Shown: one piece after another, positions 35,181 through 43,863 of the stretch
Layout of the letters: the number at the start of each line of letters is the position of its first letter
Position numbering within the stretch: the first letter of the stretch is position 1
The notes under the pieces: generated by a model
The model's input: only the letters and a program-made list of their open reading frames with translations
What the model was told of the DNA's origin: nothing
Databases searched by the model: none
Program-made: the position numbers and the translations under genes
Origin: an uncultured Bacteroidales bacterium
GTDB lineage: Bacteria; Bacteroidota; Bacteroidia; Bacteroidales; UBA1715
Assembly: GCA_937892155.1 (NCBI GenBank)
Contig: CALAUG010000021.1
Coordinates: 19,108-83,107 of the forward strand
DNA length: 64,000 nucleotides
Reading direction: 5' to 3'

Positions 35181-35218
35181 GTTTGTCAGTTGTATGTTTC
35201 AAAAATAAAGAGACTGGT

Positions 35219-35905
35219 TTATATAAACAAAATTCCTCCGCCGTCGTACAGGTTGCCGTCGTGTAATTCCATAATGTCGAGTCCGTGTTTGTGTATGAAG
35301 TTTTCTATCGCTTTTCCTTCGGAATGGTTGGCGAGCGAGCCGTTTATGTAAATCGTTTTACCATGTTTTCCCATGCAGCCTCCAATAAATCCGTATTGAT
35401 AGGGTGGTAATTCTATTCCTCGTGGACTGACGAACAAACATTCGCAATTATTTGATTCTAAGTTCTTTTGAATGTTTGCGTCGGAAGTTATAAATGCACC
35501 TTCTGATATTGCAATTAAGTTGCATCTTGTGTATGCTTGGTTTACAGAAATATAGTTTTTCCTCTCGTTAGTTCGCAATATTTGTTTATCGGTGTGTCCT
35601 TGTTTGTGGATAATATAAGATTTTGTTACAACGCAATTGTATGGCGTAGAATTGATTACATCGCTGCCAACGGGTGTTTCTCCAACAGTGTATGAAATTG
35701 ATTCCAATTCTTTCAAAATAGCATTGGGTAGGTTGGGGGCGACAACCAATGTGTCTCCTTGACAGAAAAATATATCAGGATGTCCTGCTATTGCATCGTA
35801 TGTGATATCTTCGGTTAAGAATGGAATCACACGGAATTGCTCGGAAAGTTTGTCTATGGCTTTCTGTGGACTGCGTGCATCAATTATGGCAATAGGTGAA
35901 TTCAT
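35219..35905 (-). CDS. DUF6873-family GME-fold protein
   Basis: 228 residues with GHPDIFF, NQAYTRCNLIAI, YGFIGGCMGKHG, and NLYDGGGILF, the pattern of the DUF6873 family, distantly related to the guanidino-modifying (GME) fold. Catalytic candidates are Cys in YTRCN, several conserved His and Asp in HGLDI and LYDGG; activity unknown. The start lies 26 bp inside the end of the radical-SAM gene, so the two are translationally coupled. Confidence 0.72.
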   Translation of the reverse strand: MNSPIAIIDARSPQKAIDKLSEQFRVIPFLTEDITYDAIAGHPDIFFCQGDTLVVAPNLPNAILKELESISYTVGETPVGSDVINSTPYNCVVTKSYIIHKQGHTDKQILRTNERKNYISVNQAYTRCNLIAISEGAFITSDANIQKNLESNNCECLFVSPRGIELPPYQYGFIGGCMGKHGKTIYINGSLANHSEGKAIENFIHKHGLDIMELHDGNLYDGGGILFI

Positions 35906-36890
35906 ATCCGTGCAGAATTGGATCGGTTTTGAAGGTTACCGAATGGAATGTTTTGAGTAGTTCATTCCGGTTCTTTGAATTGTAACCGATGGCGTTGTTT
36001 ATCTCTTCTTCGCTAATGAAAATTGTGAGATTTGCATTAGCGCATTTATCTTGCATTAATGGAGATAACTTGTCAAACCATATCTCCGACAATACTAGTT
36101 CCTTGAACGAAGGATGGAAAGGGCCAGCCAGTAAATATTTATTGGAAGCAAAATCTTTGTTGGGATGTAATCCGACTTTGAGTATGGTTACATTATTTTG
36201 AAGGAATAAGGAATAGATTTCTTTTGTCCATTGAATTGCTTCGCCAAGTGGTAGTGCCTGATATTTCCCTTGTTTGTACAATGTGGCGAGTGGCGTGTCG
36301 GTGACGACCAATGTTGGATAAATTCTGGTTGTTTTTGCTCCGAATGCAATTATGTCGTGTGCAGTTTGCAGTGCGATTTCGTGTGTGTCGCCGGGAAGTC
36401 CGAGCATCATTTGTAAACCGAGATTGAAGCCGTTTTCATTTATTTTTTGTGACGCAATTCGTATGGCTTCTCTGTTATGACCACGGCCAGAACGTTGCAG
36501 TACAGTGTCATTTGTGGATTGTGCGCCCAATTCTATGTCGCGCACTTTGTAGTGTTTCAATAATTGCAAGATTTCGTCGGTGATATAATCCGGGCGGGTA
36601 GAAAGTCGTATTCCAGAAACTTGTCCCGATTCAATATATGGTTGTGCAACACGCAGATAAGATTCCTGAATATCTATTGGTAAGCCCGTGAAACTTCCAC
36701 CGAAAAAAGCAATCTGCACGTCGTAATTTTGGGGAATTGTTTTTAGATTCCTTTTGATTATTTCATCGGTTTCTTGCAGAGTGGGAACGTGGTCCTGCGA
36801 ACTAATGTGGTTTTGGTTGCAGAAAATACAACGATGCGGACAAGCCAACTGTGGCAAAAAAATAGGAATGTTTGCGTGGTTGCTATTCAT
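35880..36890 (-). CDS. Elp3-like radical SAM protein
   Basis: 336 residues. CPHRCIFCNQ supplies the CxxxCxxC [4Fe-4S] motif for S-adenosylmethionine cleavage; FFGGSFTG and RLSTRPDYI, then LQMMLGLPGDT are typical of the Elp3-like/Oxygen-independent coproporphyrinogen-oxidase-like branch. No GNAT domain as in true Elp3. Substrate unknown, possibly tRNA. It overlaps mutS2 upstream by 1 base and the DUF6873 gene downstream by 26. Confidence 0.85.
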   Translation of the reverse strand: MNSNHANIPIFLPQLACPHRCIFCNQNHISSQDHVPTLQETDEIIKRNLKTIPQNYDVQIAFFGGSFTGLPIDIQESYLRVAQPYIESGQVSGIRLSTRPDYITDEILQLLKHYKVRDIELGAQSTNDTVLQRSGRGHNREAIRIASQKINENGFNLGLQMMLGLPGDTHEIALQTAHDIIAFGAKTTRIYPTLVVTDTPLATLYKQGKYQALPLGEAIQWTKEIYSLFLQNNVTILKVGLHPNKDFASNKYLLAGPFHPSFKELVLSEIWFDKLSPLMQDKCANANLTIFISEEEINNAIGYNSKNRNELLKTFHSVTFKTDPILHGYEFTYCHN

Positions 36891-39292
36891 TAGTATAGTT
36901 TCACTATTGTTATTCCGTCGCCACCCATTTCTATTGGCGCATCATCGCACGATTCAACAAAACTGACTGTGTTTAAATATTCACGGATAAGTTTCCGCAA
37001 AATGCCGTAGCCTTTGCCGTGCAATATTTCCACGTGTTTGATTTGAAGCATGTTTGCTGTTTCGATAAAGTCTTTTACTTGATATAAGGCTTCATCTCCG
37101 CGTATGCCACGCAAATCAAGATGTGGTTTGAATGTTTTTCGTTTTTCCGAAATGTTTTGTATGGTTGAGGCAACGACAACTGTCTGTGTATTGATTTTCG
37201 GTTTGCTTGCTGGTTCAAGTGTGTTGATTTTTACGGTCATTTTTAGGTTTCCGAACAAAACTACTGCTTGTTTACCGTCAAATTCCAATATTTCTCCCGA
37301 TGTTGTTTGTCCTTTAATTTTGACAAAACTTCCGATTGCTAATTCTTTGTCGTTCAATGGTTTGTTGGAACTTTGGACTTTGTTCGCATTGTGAATGTTT
37401 GCAGTCTTTTGTCGTGTTTTGTCTATAAATGTGCGTAACTCTTCTCTGGCTTGTTTGGTCGTTTCTTTTTCGGCTTGCGATTCCTTAATAACACGGATGG
37501 TTTGTTCAATTTGTTTGTTTGCGGAATCTAAAACAGCATTGATTTCTCGTTCGGTGTCTTCAATGATTTCTTGTCGCTTTTCGTTGATTTTCTTGAGTTT
37601 GAGCGAATATTCCGTTTTGAGGTTTTCTAGTTGTATTTCTTGTTTTTTGAGTTCGTCTTTTTTCTTATAGACGTATTGTTTTTCAATTTCAAGTTTCTTC
37701 AGGTTTTCGTCAAAATCAATATGTTCTTGTTTGATTTTTGTTTTCGCTTTGTCTAGTGTGCTTTGTGGCAATCCGATTGAGCGTGCAATTTCAAAAGCAA
37801 ACGAGTTTCCTGCCGATCCCATACGAAGTTTGTAGAGTGGCTTCATATTTTCCATGTCAAACAGCATTGCGCCGTTTATCAGTCCTTTGAGCGACGATGC
37901 GGTGTGTTTCAGGTTGCTGTAGTGGGTGGTGATTATACCGAAGGCTCCTTTGGCGTTGAGTGTTTCCAACACGCTTTCTGCGATTGCGCCACCTAAAATC
38001 GGTTCGGTTCCGGTTCCGAATTCATCTATCGCAAGCATTGTTTTGCTGTTTGCTTGCTCAAGAAATATTTTCATGTTGAGCAAGTGCGATGAATATGTAC
38101 TGAGGTCATTTTCAATTGATTGCTCGTCGCCAATGTCTATGAGCAGATTGTTGAATATGCTCATTCTACTTTGACTTTCGGCAGGAATAGGCAATCCGCA
38201 TTGAAACATATATTGCAATAAAATGACCGTTTTCATGCATACGGATTTTCCGCCTGCATTTGGGCCGGAAATGACAATGATTCTCTGTGATTTGTTTAGT
38301 ACAATATGAAGTGGAATAACTTCTTTGTTGCTTTTCTTGAATGCCAAAAACAGCAACGGATGTCGTGCCCGTACGAGTGAAAGTTCCTGTTCGTTGGAAA
38401 TTTCTGGAATTTGTGCTTCAATATCTATTGAAAATCGTGCTTTCGCATTAATTGCATCGATTGTCCCAAGAAAATCGTACGCACACTCAACGTCGGTAAG
38501 GTACGGACGGATTTCAGCAGTTGCTTCGCGAAGTATGCGAATAATCTCTTTTTGTTCCTCGAACTCTAAATTCGCAATTGCGTTGTTTGTCTCGAAAGCT
38601 TCGACAGGTTCTACAAACGATGTTTTTCCCGTAGAAGATTCGTCGTGTACAATTCCTTGGATTTTACGTTTGTATGTGCTGTTGAGTGGAAGTACCAATC
38701 GACCGTCGCGAACGGAAAGTTCGGAATCTTGTTCAATCCAGCCTTCCTGACGGGCAATTGCCAATTTTTGCGACATTATTTTACTGATTATGCGTCGCTT
38801 TTGGGAAATTTCGCTACGGATTTCCACCAATTTAGGTGATGCGTTATCTTTAAGATTCCCGTTAGAATCGACAATTCTGTCGATTGTTCTGCAAATTTCT
38901 TTTGAAACTTCTATAGGTTCCGACAAGGCAAAAAGTGCAGGAAATCGTTCTTGATTTTTATTGAAAAACGAGGTTATTTCCTGAATTTCCAGCAATGATT
39001 TTCGAAGAACGTGTAATTCGTTTGCCAGTAGGTAGGTTCCCTCAGGTTTTATTCGTGTAATTGCATCGTAAATGTTTGAAAATGATGGAGTGGGAAAGTC
39101 TTGCTCGGCCACAATAATTTCCATCATTTCCTTAACTTGTTGCAGCCAATCTTGGATTGTGTACTTGTCTATCGAAAATGATAATTCTGAAATTTGTTTT
39201 TTCCCAATTTCGCAATGACATTTGGAAATGAGTATTTCACGGATTTCGGAAAAACCGATTTTATGTTCAATGCTATTCGGATAGACTGACAT
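36890..39292 (-). CDS. mutS2: MutS2 endonuclease/ATPase
   Basis: 800 residues. Walker A GPNAGGKS at 343-350, then DIGDEQSIENDLSTYSSHL and DEFGTGTEP, followed by long coiled coil (about 500-640) and a C-terminal Smr nuclease domain (LDLRGIRGDEAL, then VEILHGKGYGIL) at about 725-800. It lacks the mismatch-recognition domain of MutS1. It acts on recombination intermediates or in ribosome rescue. Cytoplasmic. 8 bp after mnmE. Confidence 0.96.
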   Translation of the reverse strand: MSVYPNSIEHKIGFSEIREILISKCHCEIGKKQISELSFSIDKYTIQDWLQQVKEMMEIIVAEQDFPTPSFSNIYDAITRIKPEGTYLLANELHVLRKSLLEIQEITSFFNKNQERFPALFALSEPIEVSKEICRTIDRIVDSNGNLKDNASPKLVEIRSEISQKRRIISKIMSQKLAIARQEGWIEQDSELSVRDGRLVLPLNSTYKRKIQGIVHDESSTGKTSFVEPVEAFETNNAIANLEFEEQKEIIRILREATAEIRPYLTDVECAYDFLGTIDAINAKARFSIDIEAQIPEISNEQELSLVRARHPLLFLAFKKSNKEVIPLHIVLNKSQRIIVISGPNAGGKSVCMKTVILLQYMFQCGLPIPAESQSRMSIFNNLLIDIGDEQSIENDLSTYSSHLLNMKIFLEQANSKTMLAIDEFGTGTEPILGGAIAESVLETLNAKGAFGIITTHYSNLKHTASSLKGLINGAMLFDMENMKPLYKLRMGSAGNSFAFEIARSIGLPQSTLDKAKTKIKQEHIDFDENLKKLEIEKQYVYKKKDELKKQEIQLENLKTEYSLKLKKINEKRQEIIEDTEREINAVLDSANKQIEQTIRVIKESQAEKETTKQAREELRTFIDKTRQKTANIHNANKVQSSNKPLNDKELAIGSFVKIKGQTTSGEILEFDGKQAVVLFGNLKMTVKINTLEPASKPKINTQTVVVASTIQNISEKRKTFKPHLDLRGIRGDEALYQVKDFIETANMLQIKHVEILHGKGYGILRKLIREYLNTVSFVESCDDAPIEMGGDGITIVKLY

Positions 39293-39300
39293 TTTGCTGA

Positions 39301-40701
39301 TTATTTGCCCACGCAGAATTTACTAAAAATGTTGCCTAGCATTTCTTCTTCGTTGATCTCGCCAACAATGGAGCCAATGTAGAACAATACTTGCCTTAAT
39401 TCAAGGCTTATTAAATCGTTGGTGAGACCGTTTTCAAATCCTTCGTTTATGTTGTGTAAAGATTCCAATGCTTTTTGCAGTGCTTCAAAATGACGTGCGT
39501 TTGTAACAATAGCATCGTCTTGGGAAATTTTTCCTGCATTTATGGCTGTTAGAAGTTTATCTATGAGTTCATCAATATTTGTTTGCTCTTTTGCTGAAAT
39601 ATATATCAGTGCGTCATTTTGGGATAATCCTTTGAAATCGTTTACGTTATATTTAGACTGATAGTCTGGTGCGATATCTATTTTGTTGATTATCACAAAG
39701 ATTGTTTTGTCGCCAGCGTGTCGCTTAACGGAAGAAATTGTTTCTTGTAAGGTTGCTGGATCTGCTGTTGCATCGGCCAAAACGAAAATAAACGAGGCTT
39801 TGTCTATATTTTCAAATGTCTTTTTTATGCCGATTTGTTCTATTTCGTTGTCGGTTTCACGGATTCCAGCAGTATCAATAAAACGGAATGAAACACCGCC
39901 AATTACAATCGTGTCTTCTATAACATCGCGTGTTGTTCCTGGAATAGACGAAACAATTGCTTTATCTTCGTTTAAAATGGCGTTCAGCAAGGTTGATTTA
40001 CCTACGTTAGGCTCACCGACGATACAAACAGGTACGCCTTGTTTTATGGCGTTCCCAAGTTTGAATGAGTGTACGAGTTTCTCAACTCTATTCGTGAGGT
40101 CTGCACAGATGTTTGTCAGTTGCGTGCGGTCGGCAAATTCTAAATCCTCTTCACTGAAATCAAGTTCCAATTCTAATAAAGATAAGAAGTTGAGTAGTAT
40201 TTCCCGTAAGTCTTTTAACTCTTTCGCATAGCCACCTTTCATTTGCGACATTGCTAAATTGTGCGATGCGGCAGAACTGGATGCAATTAAGTCGGCTACG
40301 GCTTCAGCTTGTGAAAGATCTAATTTCTTGTTTAAAAATGCCCGTTGCGTAAATTCTCCCGGGTGAGCCAATCGTGCTCCATTTTTTATGAGTAGATTTA
40401 AAATCTCGTTTTGAATGTAGGTTGAGGCGTGACAGTTTATTTCTGCCGAATCTTCGCCAGTATATGAATTTGGAGCATTGAAAATAGATACCAAAACAGA
40501 ATCTATTATATGGTTTCCGTCTTTTATTTCTCCGTATGTAAGCTTATAACCAATATTTTGCCAATTGTCTGATTCTCTGTATGGCTTGAATATGCGAAGA
40601 ATGATATTTTTTGTGTCTTCTCCGCTAATTCGTATAATGGAAATGGCACCCTTGCCTTGTGCGGTAGCAATGGCACAAATAGTATTTGATTCAACAATCA
40701 T
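39301..40701 (-). CDS. mnmE: tRNA modification GTPase MnmE
   Basis: 466 residues. N-terminal folate-binding-like domain (DTICAIAT-like start, GAISIIRISG), central GTPase with GEPNVGKSTLLN (about 230), DTAGIRET and NKID, and the C-terminal CVGK ending with the essential Cys. With MnmG it modifies U34 of tRNAs. Start overlaps the LysE-type gene by 4 bases. Confidence 0.97.
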   Translation of the reverse strand: MIVESNTICAIATAQGKGAISIIRISGEDTKNIILRIFKPYRESDNWQNIGYKLTYGEIKDGNHIIDSVLVSIFNAPNSYTGEDSAEINCHASTYIQNEILNLLIKNGARLAHPGEFTQRAFLNKKLDLSQAEAVADLIASSSAASHNLAMSQMKGGYAKELKDLREILLNFLSLLELELDFSEEDLEFADRTQLTNICADLTNRVEKLVHSFKLGNAIKQGVPVCIVGEPNVGKSTLLNAILNEDKAIVSSIPGTTRDVIEDTIVIGGVSFRFIDTAGIRETDNEIEQIGIKKTFENIDKASFIFVLADATADPATLQETISSVKRHAGDKTIFVIINKIDIAPDYQSKYNVNDFKGLSQNDALIYISAKEQTNIDELIDKLLTAINAGKISQDDAIVTNARHFEALQKALESLHNINEGFENGLTNDLISLELRQVLFYIGSIVGEINEEEMLGNIFSKFCVGK

Positions 40702-41369
40702 TTGTTGTTTTTTAATATTGGTACGTTAGTGTTGTCTAATTTTTCCTCAACAGGAGAGAAGGCGTTGTATGCAGCAAACAAACCAAATAAAACGATTAAT
40801 ATGCCGGCAATTTTGTTAATGTAAAATATGACACGCAGTCTAAAGTATTTTCTGAAGATATTGACAAATGTTGACAATACAAACCAAATACTGATTGCTC
40901 CACAAAAGATACCCGAAAGTAGGAGACCAAGTGACATGAAATTGTCTTGTACCATACCCAAACTGGCAAATACAATACCATAGAAAATTATAGTAATTGG
41001 ATTAGTAATCGTCAATACAAACACAGAGAAAAAATCAGATATAAGATTGGATTGCTTGTATTTGTATGCTCTTACTTGTTTAATCGTATTACGGAAAAAC
41101 ATTCGTAATCCGAGTGCAATTAGTATAAGTGCACCGACAAGCATAATGTACAATCGTTGTTCTTGGAAGAAATCTGAAACCATGGTAAGACCAAACCCTG
41201 CAATACTTGCAAATAGAGTGTCGGCGCAGGCAGCACCTAAGCCAGATATGAAACCTGAGAGTCTTCCTTGCTGTAAAGTTCTTTGAATACAAAGTACGCC
41301 AATTGGTCCCATTGGTATCGAGACAAATAGACCGATTAAAATACCTTGTATGAATAAGTTTGTCAGCAT
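40698..41369 (-). CDS. LysE-family exporter
   Basis: 223 residues with six hydrophobic segments and the family pattern: GLFVSIPMGPIGVLCIQRTL near the start, GLGAACADTLFA, and FVLTITNPITIIFYGIVFA in the middle. The family exports amino acids or related small molecules; substrate unknown. Inner membrane. Translationally coupled to mnmE. Confidence 0.9.
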   Translation of the reverse strand: MLTNLFIQGILIGLFVSIPMGPIGVLCIQRTLQQGRLSGFISGLGAACADTLFASIAGFGLTMVSDFFQEQRLYIMLVGALILIALGLRMFFRNTIKQVRAYKYKQSNLISDFFSVFVLTITNPITIIFYGIVFASLGMVQDNFMSLGLLLSGIFCGAISIWFVLSTFVNIFRKYFRLRVIFYINKIAGILIVLFGLFAAYNAFSPVEEKLDNTNVPILKNNK

Positions 41370-41408
41370 ATTCTTTTAAACACGCAATAATACGATTTTC
41401 TCTCTAAA

Positions 41409-41996
41409 TTAGTGTGCTGTTGATTTGTAAAAATTCATTTCGTCCAAATATTTCCATGCAGCCTGTGGCATAAATCCTTGTACGTTTTTTCCGTCTTTTA
41501 TGCATTGCCGTATAAAACTTGAAGAAATTTCCATTAACGGGGCTTGTATGGCTCGTATGTTTTGTTTGTTTTGAAATTCCTCAGGAATGGAATAACCAGG
41601 GCGTTGGTACACATAAATAGTGTAATTTTCCATTATCTTTTGATAATTTTTCCATTTGGAAAACGACTGTATGTTGTCGCCACCCATGATGAGTGAAAAC
41701 GTATGCTGTGGATATTGTGCTTCTAAATGTGCCAGTGTATTAACGGTGTATGATGGTTGTGGTAATTTAAATTCCACAGACGATGCACGTAGGTGAGGAA
41801 TGTCTTCTATTGCAAGTTCAACCATGTGAAGACGCTGATAATCATCTAATAGCGTTTTTTTTTCTTTTAGCGGATTTTGTGGAGAAACCACAAACCAAAG
41901 TTCGTCAATAGGTGAGAATTCCAATAGGTAATTCGCAATCACCAAATGACCAACATGTATTGGATTGAAAGAGCCGAAATAAAGTCCAATTTCCAT
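41409..41996 (-). CDS. nadD: Nicotinate-nucleotide adenylyltransferase
   Basis: Start set at ATG 41996 (MEIGLYFGSFNPIHVGH). The longer frame from 42035 would run through the terminator at 42005-42037. 195 residues. GSFNPIHVGHLVIA is the nucleotidyltransferase HxGH motif; SSSFIRQCIKDGK is the ISSTxIR motif. It makes nicotinate adenine dinucleotide, a step in NAD synthesis. It lies 39 bp before the LysE-like gene, so probably one transcript. Confidence 0.95.
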   Translation of the reverse strand: MEIGLYFGSFNPIHVGHLVIANYLLEFSPIDELWFVVSPQNPLKEKKTLLDDYQRLHMVELAIEDIPHLRASSVEFKLPQPSYTVNTLAHLEAQYPQHTFSLIMGGDNIQSFSKWKNYQKIMENYTIYVYQRPGYSIPEEFQNKQNIRAIQAPLMEISSSFIRQCIKDGKNVQGFMPQAAWKYLDEMNFYKSTAH

Positions 41997-42004
41997 AAGA
42001 AAAA

Positions 42005-42037
42005 AAATGCTGTCTATGAGTGTCATAAACAGCATTT
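42005..42037 (-). terminator. Terminator of the Nif3-like/zinc-ribbon operon
   Basis: AAATGCTGTCTATGA and TCATAAACAGCATTT pair over 15 bp with one mismatch; on the minus strand a long T-run follows (42001-42007). It ends just upstream of nadD. Confidence 0.85.
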
Positions 42038-42056
42038 GAGAATTTTAACAATATTT

Positions 42057-42836
42057 TTATTTTTCAGTTTCGCCTTCTGATGGGCAAACCATTTCTTTGT
42101 CAACTAAAATTCTACCGCAGTATTCGCATACGATGATTTTTTTCTGACCTTTAATGTCAAGCTGTCTTTGAGGTGGAATTTTATTGAAACATCCACCGCA
42201 CGCATCACGTTCTACAGAAACCACAGCTAAACCGTTGTGTGCGTTCTTGCGCAAACGTCTGTATGCATCTAATAAACGGTCTTCAATAGTTGCTGATATT
42301 GCGTCTGCTTCTGCTTGAAGCTCGTCTTCCTCTTTTTGAGTCTCTTTAATGATGGTGTTTAATTCTGTTTGTTTTGCATCCAAATCAACTTTACGATCAT
42401 CATGTTTAGCACGTGAATCTTCAAGTTGTTTCTTACGATTTTCAACATCTAACGTATATTCTTTGATACGTTTCTCGTACAATTGTATGTTAAGATTCTG
42501 AAATTCGATTTCTTTGGCAATTGCTTCGTATTCACGGTTGTTACGAACTTCATTTTGTTGTTCTTCGTAACGTTTTACCAACGCTTGAGCATCTTTAATT
42601 TCTTCTTTCTTTGTCTTGATGTCATTCTCTTTTTGAGCAATTTCATCTTCTATTTTTGAAATACGCGTCTCTAAACCAGCCAATTCGTCTTCCAAATCTT
42701 TTACTTCCAGTGGAAGTTCACCACGAAGACGGTAGATTTCGTCAATTTTAGAATTTGCTACCTGAAGTTTATACAACGCTGTAAGTTTTTCTTTTACAGT
42801 TTGTTGTGAAGCAAGGTCTTTTGTATTTTTTGCCAT
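42057..42836 (-). CDS. Coiled-coil protein with C4 zinc ribbon (DUF164 type)
   Basis: 259 residues: long charged coiled coil (about 15-195), then a C4 zinc ribbon with CGGCF and CEYCGRI. This family of predicted nucleic-acid-binding proteins is usually found beside a Nif3-like gene, as here (stop of the Nif3 gene 1 bp upstream). Function unknown. Confidence 0.92.
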   Translation of the reverse strand: MAKNTKDLASQQTVKEKLTALYKLQVANSKIDEIYRLRGELPLEVKDLEDELAGLETRISKIEDEIAQKENDIKTKKEEIKDAQALVKRYEEQQNEVRNNREYEAIAKEIEFQNLNIQLYEKRIKEYTLDVENRKKQLEDSRAKHDDRKVDLDAKQTELNTIIKETQKEEDELQAEADAISATIEDRLLDAYRRLRKNAHNGLAVVSVERDACGGCFNKIPPQRQLDIKGQKKIIVCEYCGRILVDKEMVCPSEGETEK

Positions 42837-42837
42837 T

Positions 42838-43620
42838 TTATAAATAGTTTATCGGGTTCGTATTAACCTTTGAAATTTGGATTGCAAAGTTATAAAATTT
42901 TTTTATTAATAATTCATAAAAAAGTTCTTTTGTGAATTGTTCTGATTCATAATGTCCGATGTCGGCAATAATAATTTTGTTTTCAGCTAAAAAGAAATCG
43001 TGATATTTTATGTCTGCCGATATGAAAATATCTGCTCCGGCGGCAATGGCGTCGTGAATGAGAAAACTTCCTGCACCGCCACAAACGGCAACTTTTTGTA
43101 TGTCCTTTTTGCAGAGGTTTGTGTGGCGTATAGTACCGCAATGAAACGTGTTTTTTATTCTCTCTAAAAATTTTTCTGTGTTTTCAGCTTGTGGCAGTTC
43201 CCCAATCATACCGTCTCCGTATGGTTGCTCCTGATTTTGTGGAACTAAAAATTTGCAGTTTTGTAATCTAATCTTAGAACAGATTTTTCCATTTACGCCA
43301 TTCATAACACTGTCCATATTGGTGTGGCTGGCATATATGGAAATGTCGTGCTTGATTGCCATTGAAAGACATTTTTCCGTGTCGCCGTCGTTGTTGAATT
43401 TTTTTAACGGGTGAAAAATAAATGGATGGTGGGCTATAATTAAGTTTGCATAGCAGTCAATAGCTTCCTGTACAACTTCGGGAGTAACATCAAGTGTGAT
43501 TAGGACTTTGTTAACTTGACTGTACGGACTTCCGACGAGTAATCCTGCATTGTCGTAGTCTGCTTGGTAGGCAAGAGGTGCCATTTCTTCAAGAACAGAA
43601 GAGAAATCTTGTACTATCAT
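42838..43620 (-). CDS. Nif3-like dinuclear metal-centre protein
   Basis: 260 residues. Metal-binding pattern NLIIAHHPFIFH, then ASHTNMD (HxxxD), and the C-terminal DIGHYESE motif with His and Glu. The central PII-like insertion of the longer homologues is missing, as in many members (about 250 residues). Assumed GTP-cyclohydrolase-like or hydrolase; function unproven. Confidence 0.93.
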   Translation of the reverse strand: MIVQDFSSVLEEMAPLAYQADYDNAGLLVGSPYSQVNKVLITLDVTPEVVQEAIDCYANLIIAHHPFIFHPLKKFNNDGDTEKCLSMAIKHDISIYASHTNMDSVMNGVNGKICSKIRLQNCKFLVPQNQEQPYGDGMIGELPQAENTEKFLERIKNTFHCGTIRHTNLCKKDIQKVAVCGGAGSFLIHDAIAAGADIFISADIKYHDFFLAENKIIIADIGHYESEQFTKELFYELLIKKFYNFAIQISKVNTNPINYL

Positions 43621-43635
43621 TGCTCAAATTTTCTC

Positions 43636-43661
43636 CAAATGTATGAAATTCATTATTTTTG
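43636..43661. promoter_or_regulatory. Divergent -7 boxes between Nif3-like and PspC-like genes
   Basis: Minus strand TACATTTG (43636-43643) for the Nif3-like gene and plus strand TATTTTTG (43654-43661) for the PspC-like gene, only 10 bp apart. -33 elements are not obvious. Confidence 0.45.
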
Positions 43662-43680
43662 CCGTATATATTTCTCAAAT

Positions 43681-43860
43681 ATGGAAAAGAAATTAAAAAG
43701 ATCATCTGATAGAAGAATTGCTGGCGTTGCTGCTGGTGTGGCTGAATATTTTGAATTAGATCCCAGTTTGGTTCGTATTATTTGGGTTTGTTCGGTCTTT
43801 GCTGCTGGATTTAGCATTTTGGTGTACATAATTTGTTGGCTTGTAATGCCGAAAGCATAA
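43681..43860 (+). CDS. PspC-domain protein
   Basis: 59 residues (start ATG 43681, MEKKLKRSSDRRIAGVAAG). It is a compact PspC domain: VAEYFELDPSLVRIIW, then one TM (VFAAGFSILVYIICWLV). PspC proteins respond to membrane stress as part of phage-shock systems; here pspA/B are not nearby. It lies 3 bp before cinA, so the two may be co-transcribed. Confidence 0.88.
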   Translation: MEKKLKRSSDRRIAGVAAGVAEYFELDPSLVRIIWVCSVFAAGFSILVYIICWLVMPKA

Positions 43861-43863
43861 GAT

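Noticed and set aside
36754..36966. Plus-strand ORF across the radical SAM/mutS2 junction
   Set aside because: Antisense to two strongly conserved proteins, without promoter or family.
41409..42035. Longer start for nadD at 42035
   Set aside because: It would span the T-run and stem of the upstream terminator; family proteins begin at MEIGLYFG.
43564..43680. N-terminal extension of the PspC-domain protein
   Set aside because: It is antisense to the Nif3-like start and not PspC-like; the domain begins at the ATG at 43681.
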